The position numbers and the translations under genes are program-made. A stretch of 64,000 bases of DNA, taken from JANQEU01 sp965228045. GTDB lineage: Bacteria; Bacteroidota; Bacteroidia; Cytophagales; Cyclobacteriaceae. A model generated the notes under the pieces. That model ran no database searches and had not been told where the DNA came from. It saw nothing but the letters and a program-made list of their open reading frames with translations. The stretch is from assembly GCA_965228045.1 (NCBI GenBank), contig OZ245789.1, positions 3,286,001-3,350,000 on the forward strand. Reading direction: 5' to 3'. Shown in pieces: positions 61,834 to 64,000 of the stretch. Positions within the stretch are counted from its first letter, which is position 1. Every line of letters begins with the position of its first letter.

Positions 61834-62205
61834 ATGGTTTTACTCACACAAAATGAGGCTGACAAAAAAGCAACTCCATAATTAAATTCGTGGTGAGACA
61901 TTCAGACTTTCTGATTTTCTCAAACTTTAGCCAATACTCATCTAAAGTGTTAAATCGTCCATTTCCCTGCCATCCCGTACCTCCGACTAATAACAGCCGC
62001 AGCTTCCAGGGATCATTCAACAGTTTAATATTTTATCTGCAAAGATTTTGACTCACCGTTATGGTTCTTTAATAGTCTGCTCTATCTTTAATCTAGTTGA
62101 TATCCTCAGGGGCTGTTTACCGGAATCAAGCAAGATTTTAGCATGGTTTAAGGTATCAACCCAAAAGCCAAAGGTTAGATACAATCAAATTCAAAATCAG
62201 ACAAA
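61834..62205. other. 372-bp intergenic stretch, no convincing gene
   Basis: No RNA gene or complete ORF. On the minus strand a 36-codon frame near 61849-61950 reads protein-like (DEYWLKFEKIRKSE) and may be a decayed fragment, but no family was recognised. The last 30 bp before the DUF2200 gene are the likely leader. Confidence 0.4.
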
Positions 62206-62583
62206 ATGAAAGTTACACCTGAAAAAAATGAAAAAATTGCCAATATGGTGTTTGCATCTATTTATCCGCTTTACCTGAATAGATTGGAAAAAAATGGCAG
62301 AACAAAAGAAGAACTCAACCAGGTAATAGAATGGTTTACCGGTTTTGATCAGGATACACTTCAAACACTTATCGATGAAAAAGTAACTTTTAGAACGTTT
62401 TTTGAGAAAGCCAATATCAACACGGGCGCTCACCTTATCAAAGGAGTCGTTTGCGGTTACCGAATTGAAGAAATCGAGGATGAATTTGACGTCTATAAAC
62501 AATGTAGACGCATGGAAAAACTGATTGATGAATTGGCAAAAGGCCGAAAAATGGATAAAATCCTGCGCGAAGAGAAAGTGTAA
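62206..62583 (+). CDS. DUF2200 domain protein
   Basis: 125-residue soluble protein matching the DUF2200 family: EKIANMVFASIYPLYLNRLEKNGRTKEELNQVIEWFTGFDQDTLQTLIDEKVTFRTFFEKANINTGAHLIKGVVCGYRIEEIEDE covers most of the usual domain and is well conserved in the family. It is helical and highly charged, with no catalytic motif. Function is unknown. Single gene; no clear operon partner. Confidence 0.88.
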   Translation: MKVTPEKNEKIANMVFASIYPLYLNRLEKNGRTKEELNQVIEWFTGFDQDTLQTLIDEKVTFRTFFEKANINTGAHLIKGVVCGYRIEEIEDEFDVYKQCRRMEKLIDELAKGRKMDKILREEKV

Positions 62584-62693
62584 AATTCAATGATCCAATC
62601 TGGTTCAATCCCAACCTGATCCTTTAATTCCACCCTTTTTCAAAAAATTGAAATGTGTAGGTATTTTTCCCGTTAAATTTGTTGGAATAGGTG

Positions 62694-63536
62694 ATGAGAA
62701 AACTCCTGGTACTTTTTTTGATCATTTCGTGGGGATCCATGAGGGCCCAGGACTTCCTGGGATGGCGCTACACAGATCGCTATTTCTCATTGACCGCAGG
62801 AACAGGAAAAGCCTCATATATCGGTGAATTGAATTCAAAAAACCGAGTTCAGTCGAAACTGGCCAATTTTAATCTGGGACTTGAAGCCCGCCTACTGACA
62901 CGAATCTCGGCCCGGGCTGAAATCGGATATTACAATCTGAAAGGATTTGACTACAGGTCAAAAATCGGAAGCTTTGAGCAGCAACGAAACCTCAGCTTCA
63001 GATCCTGGAACCTGGAAGGATATCTTCAGGGCATGTACTACATAAGGAAATATGGCGGTGATTACTACCGCCGATGGCCCATCGACCCGTACATACACCT
63101 GGGCGTTGGCTTTTCCACCTACAATCCAACGGCGGAACTAAATGGCACTACCTACGAACTGAGAAACCTCCGGATTGAAGGTGTGGAATACGGTAAAACC
63201 ACCCTGATCATTCCTGCGGGCATCGGGGTTAAATTTAAACTGAACGAATTCATCACACTGACCACGGAATGGGCCTTCCGATACACGTTTACGGACTATC
63301 TGGATGACGTTTCTACGGTGTTCCCGGAATTCACCGGAGACAATGTTTTCTCATCACTGGCCAACAGAAAGGATGAGATCCCTGTGGTCAACCAGGAAGC
63401 ATACGACAGACTGGTGCCCGGCACTCCAAGAGGAAATCCGGACAACAACGACCATTATTATTTTCTAAATCTGAAACTGGAAGTCTTCCTTCCAAACCGA
63501 AACGGTCCTATTTTCAAAAAACCCTCTGCGTACTAG
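62694..63536 (+). CDS. DUF6089 outer-membrane beta-barrel protein
   Basis: 280 residues from the ATG at 62694 (a GTG precedes it). Signal peptide LLVLFLIISWGSMRA, then FSLTAGTGKASYIGELNSKN, LGLEARLLTRISARAEIGYYNLKGFDYRSK, PYIHLGVGFSTYNP, IIPAGIGVKFKLNEFITLTTEWAFRYTFTDYLDDVS and YYFLNLKLEVFLP, the pattern of DUF6089 barrels that are widespread in Bacteroidota. Function unknown. It ends 4 bp inside the convergent sugar transferase gene. Confidence 0.88.
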   Translation: MRKLLVLFLIISWGSMRAQDFLGWRYTDRYFSLTAGTGKASYIGELNSKNRVQSKLANFNLGLEARLLTRISARAEIGYYNLKGFDYRSKIGSFEQQRNLSFRSWNLEGYLQGMYYIRKYGGDYYRRWPIDPYIHLGVGFSTYNPTAELNGTTYELRNLRIEGVEYGKTTLIIPAGIGVKFKLNEFITLTTEWAFRYTFTDYLDDVSTVFPEFTGDNVFSSLANRKDEIPVVNQEAYDRLVPGTPRGNPDNNDHYYFLNLKLEVFLPNRNGPIFKKPSAY

Positions 63537-64000
63537 TACCCTTTGAATTTTTCGGAATTCAGACGACTGTTATCCCCCAGTACAACATATCGAATGGTCT
63601 GAAAAATGATCCAAAGATCAAATCCTAAAGATTTTCTTTCCTCATAAAATACATCAAGGTCGAAACGTCTTTTCCAGGAGATCGAGTTACCTCCGGATAT
63701 CTGGACCAAACCTGTCATGCCGGGCTTCACGTTGTACCGCTTTTGATGGCGTTCCGTGAGTAAATGGAAGTATTCAGGTAACAACGGTCTTGGCCCTACT
63801 ATACTCATGTTTCCAGCCAAAACGTTGAAGAACTGGGGTAACTCGTCTAAATGCCACTTCCGAAGCATGCGACCGAAATTTGTACTACGTTGACCATCAG
63901 TAGTCCCGGCTGAGCCTGGCGACATCATGGTTTTGAATTTGATGATCCGAAAAACCCGACCGTGTTGTCCGCTTCGTTCCTGAGTAAAAAAAGGAGATTC
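63533..64000 (-). CDS. bacterial sugar transferase, partial (C-terminal 155 residues)
   Basis: Only the C-terminal part lies in the window; the frame stays open to position 64000, so the start is outside. The undecaprenyl-phosphate sugar-phosphotransferase (WcaJ/PglC, Bac_transf) core is visible: RIIKFKTM, FGRMLRKWHLDELPQFFNVLAGNMSIVGPRPLLPEY, RHQKRYNVKPGMTGLVQISGGN, DLDVFYEERKSLGFDLWIIFQTI. It starts exopolysaccharide or O-antigen units by moving a sugar phosphate to the lipid carrier. It is probably the edge of a polysaccharide cluster continuing to the right. Confidence 0.93.
   Translation of the reverse strand, partial: ESPFFTQERSGQHGRVFRIIKFKTMMSPGSAGTTDGQRSTNFGRMLRKWHLDELPQFFNVLAGNMSIVGPRPLLPEYFHLLTERHQKRYNVKPGMTGLVQISGGNSISWKRRFDLDVFYEERKSLGFDLWIIFQTIRYVVLGDNSRLNSEKFKGY

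Overview
The window is a stretch of Bacteroidota chromosome, most likely from a Cytophagales-type bacterium. The evidence is indirect but consistent: a gldA-gldF-gldG ABC module with a DUF4340 partner, a DUF6089 outer-membrane protein, PadR plus 'permease prefix' FtsX-type ABC permeases, an OMP_b-brl_3-type TonB-linked receptor, a BatB-BatC pair, a six-domain ribosomal protein S1 with long charged tails, and several promoters with the Bacteroidota -7 box TAnnTTTG. The species cannot be named from the sequence. There is no prophage, IS element or CRISPR array; most of the window is ordinary chromosome.

Layout. 1-8.3 kb: kdsA (cut by the left edge), a DUF5655 gene, a DUF2378-like protein, a minus-strand prs-rplY-pth-GNAT cluster behind tRNA-Gln, and purL. 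8.3-12.3 kb: a tightly overlapping minus-strand operon (beta-helix lipoprotein, diheme cytochrome c, 2,4-dienoyl-CoA reductase-like SDR, alpha/beta hydrolase). 12.5-17.3 kb: a JmjC/cupin protein, then a sugar-acid module (UxaA-family dehydratase, fuconolactonase-like amidohydrolase, sugar porter). 17.5-18.4 kb: tRNA-Ser, tRNA-Arg and an unusual array of damaged tRNA-Arg copies. 18.4-26.5 kb: mixed accessory genes including a second DUF2378-like protein and an FAH hydrolase/SDR pair that would complete the sugar-acid pathway. 26.6-34.2 kb: batB-batC, thiolase, a MORN-type lipoprotein-like protein, purC, STAS, rnz, a queuosine-precursor transporter. 34.2-47.6 kb: DUF5916 outer-membrane protein, an orphan ABC ATPase, DUF819, Nudix, TPR and thioredoxin genes, an M20 hydrolase, and DUF4340-gldG-gldF-gldA. 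47.8-55.8 kb: dCMP deaminase, TonB-type receptor, two-component system, murB, YtcJ amidohydrolase. 55.9-58.9 kb: rpsA with a structured leader, tRNA-Cys and a second array of damaged tRNA copies. 58.9-64 kb: a DUF4143 AAA ATPase, an epimerase, DUF2200, DUF6089 and the start of a polysaccharide gene cluster (sugar transferase cut by the right edge).

The most unusual feature is that two unrelated tRNA genes, tRNA-Arg(TCT) at 17687 and tRNA-Cys(GCA) at 58344, are each followed by tandem copies of the tRNA plus its downstream sequence, and the copies carry foreign sequence in or beside the D and T arms (short inserts for Arg; REP-like palindromes and a ~92-nt insert for Cys). I could not match this to a described element. 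Other points worth a second look are a shared 18-bp direct-repeat operator in front of two secreted-protein genes, a direct repeat before the PadR gene, a duplicated palindrome before the AAA ATPase gene, and a split non-phosphorylative deoxy-sugar pathway.
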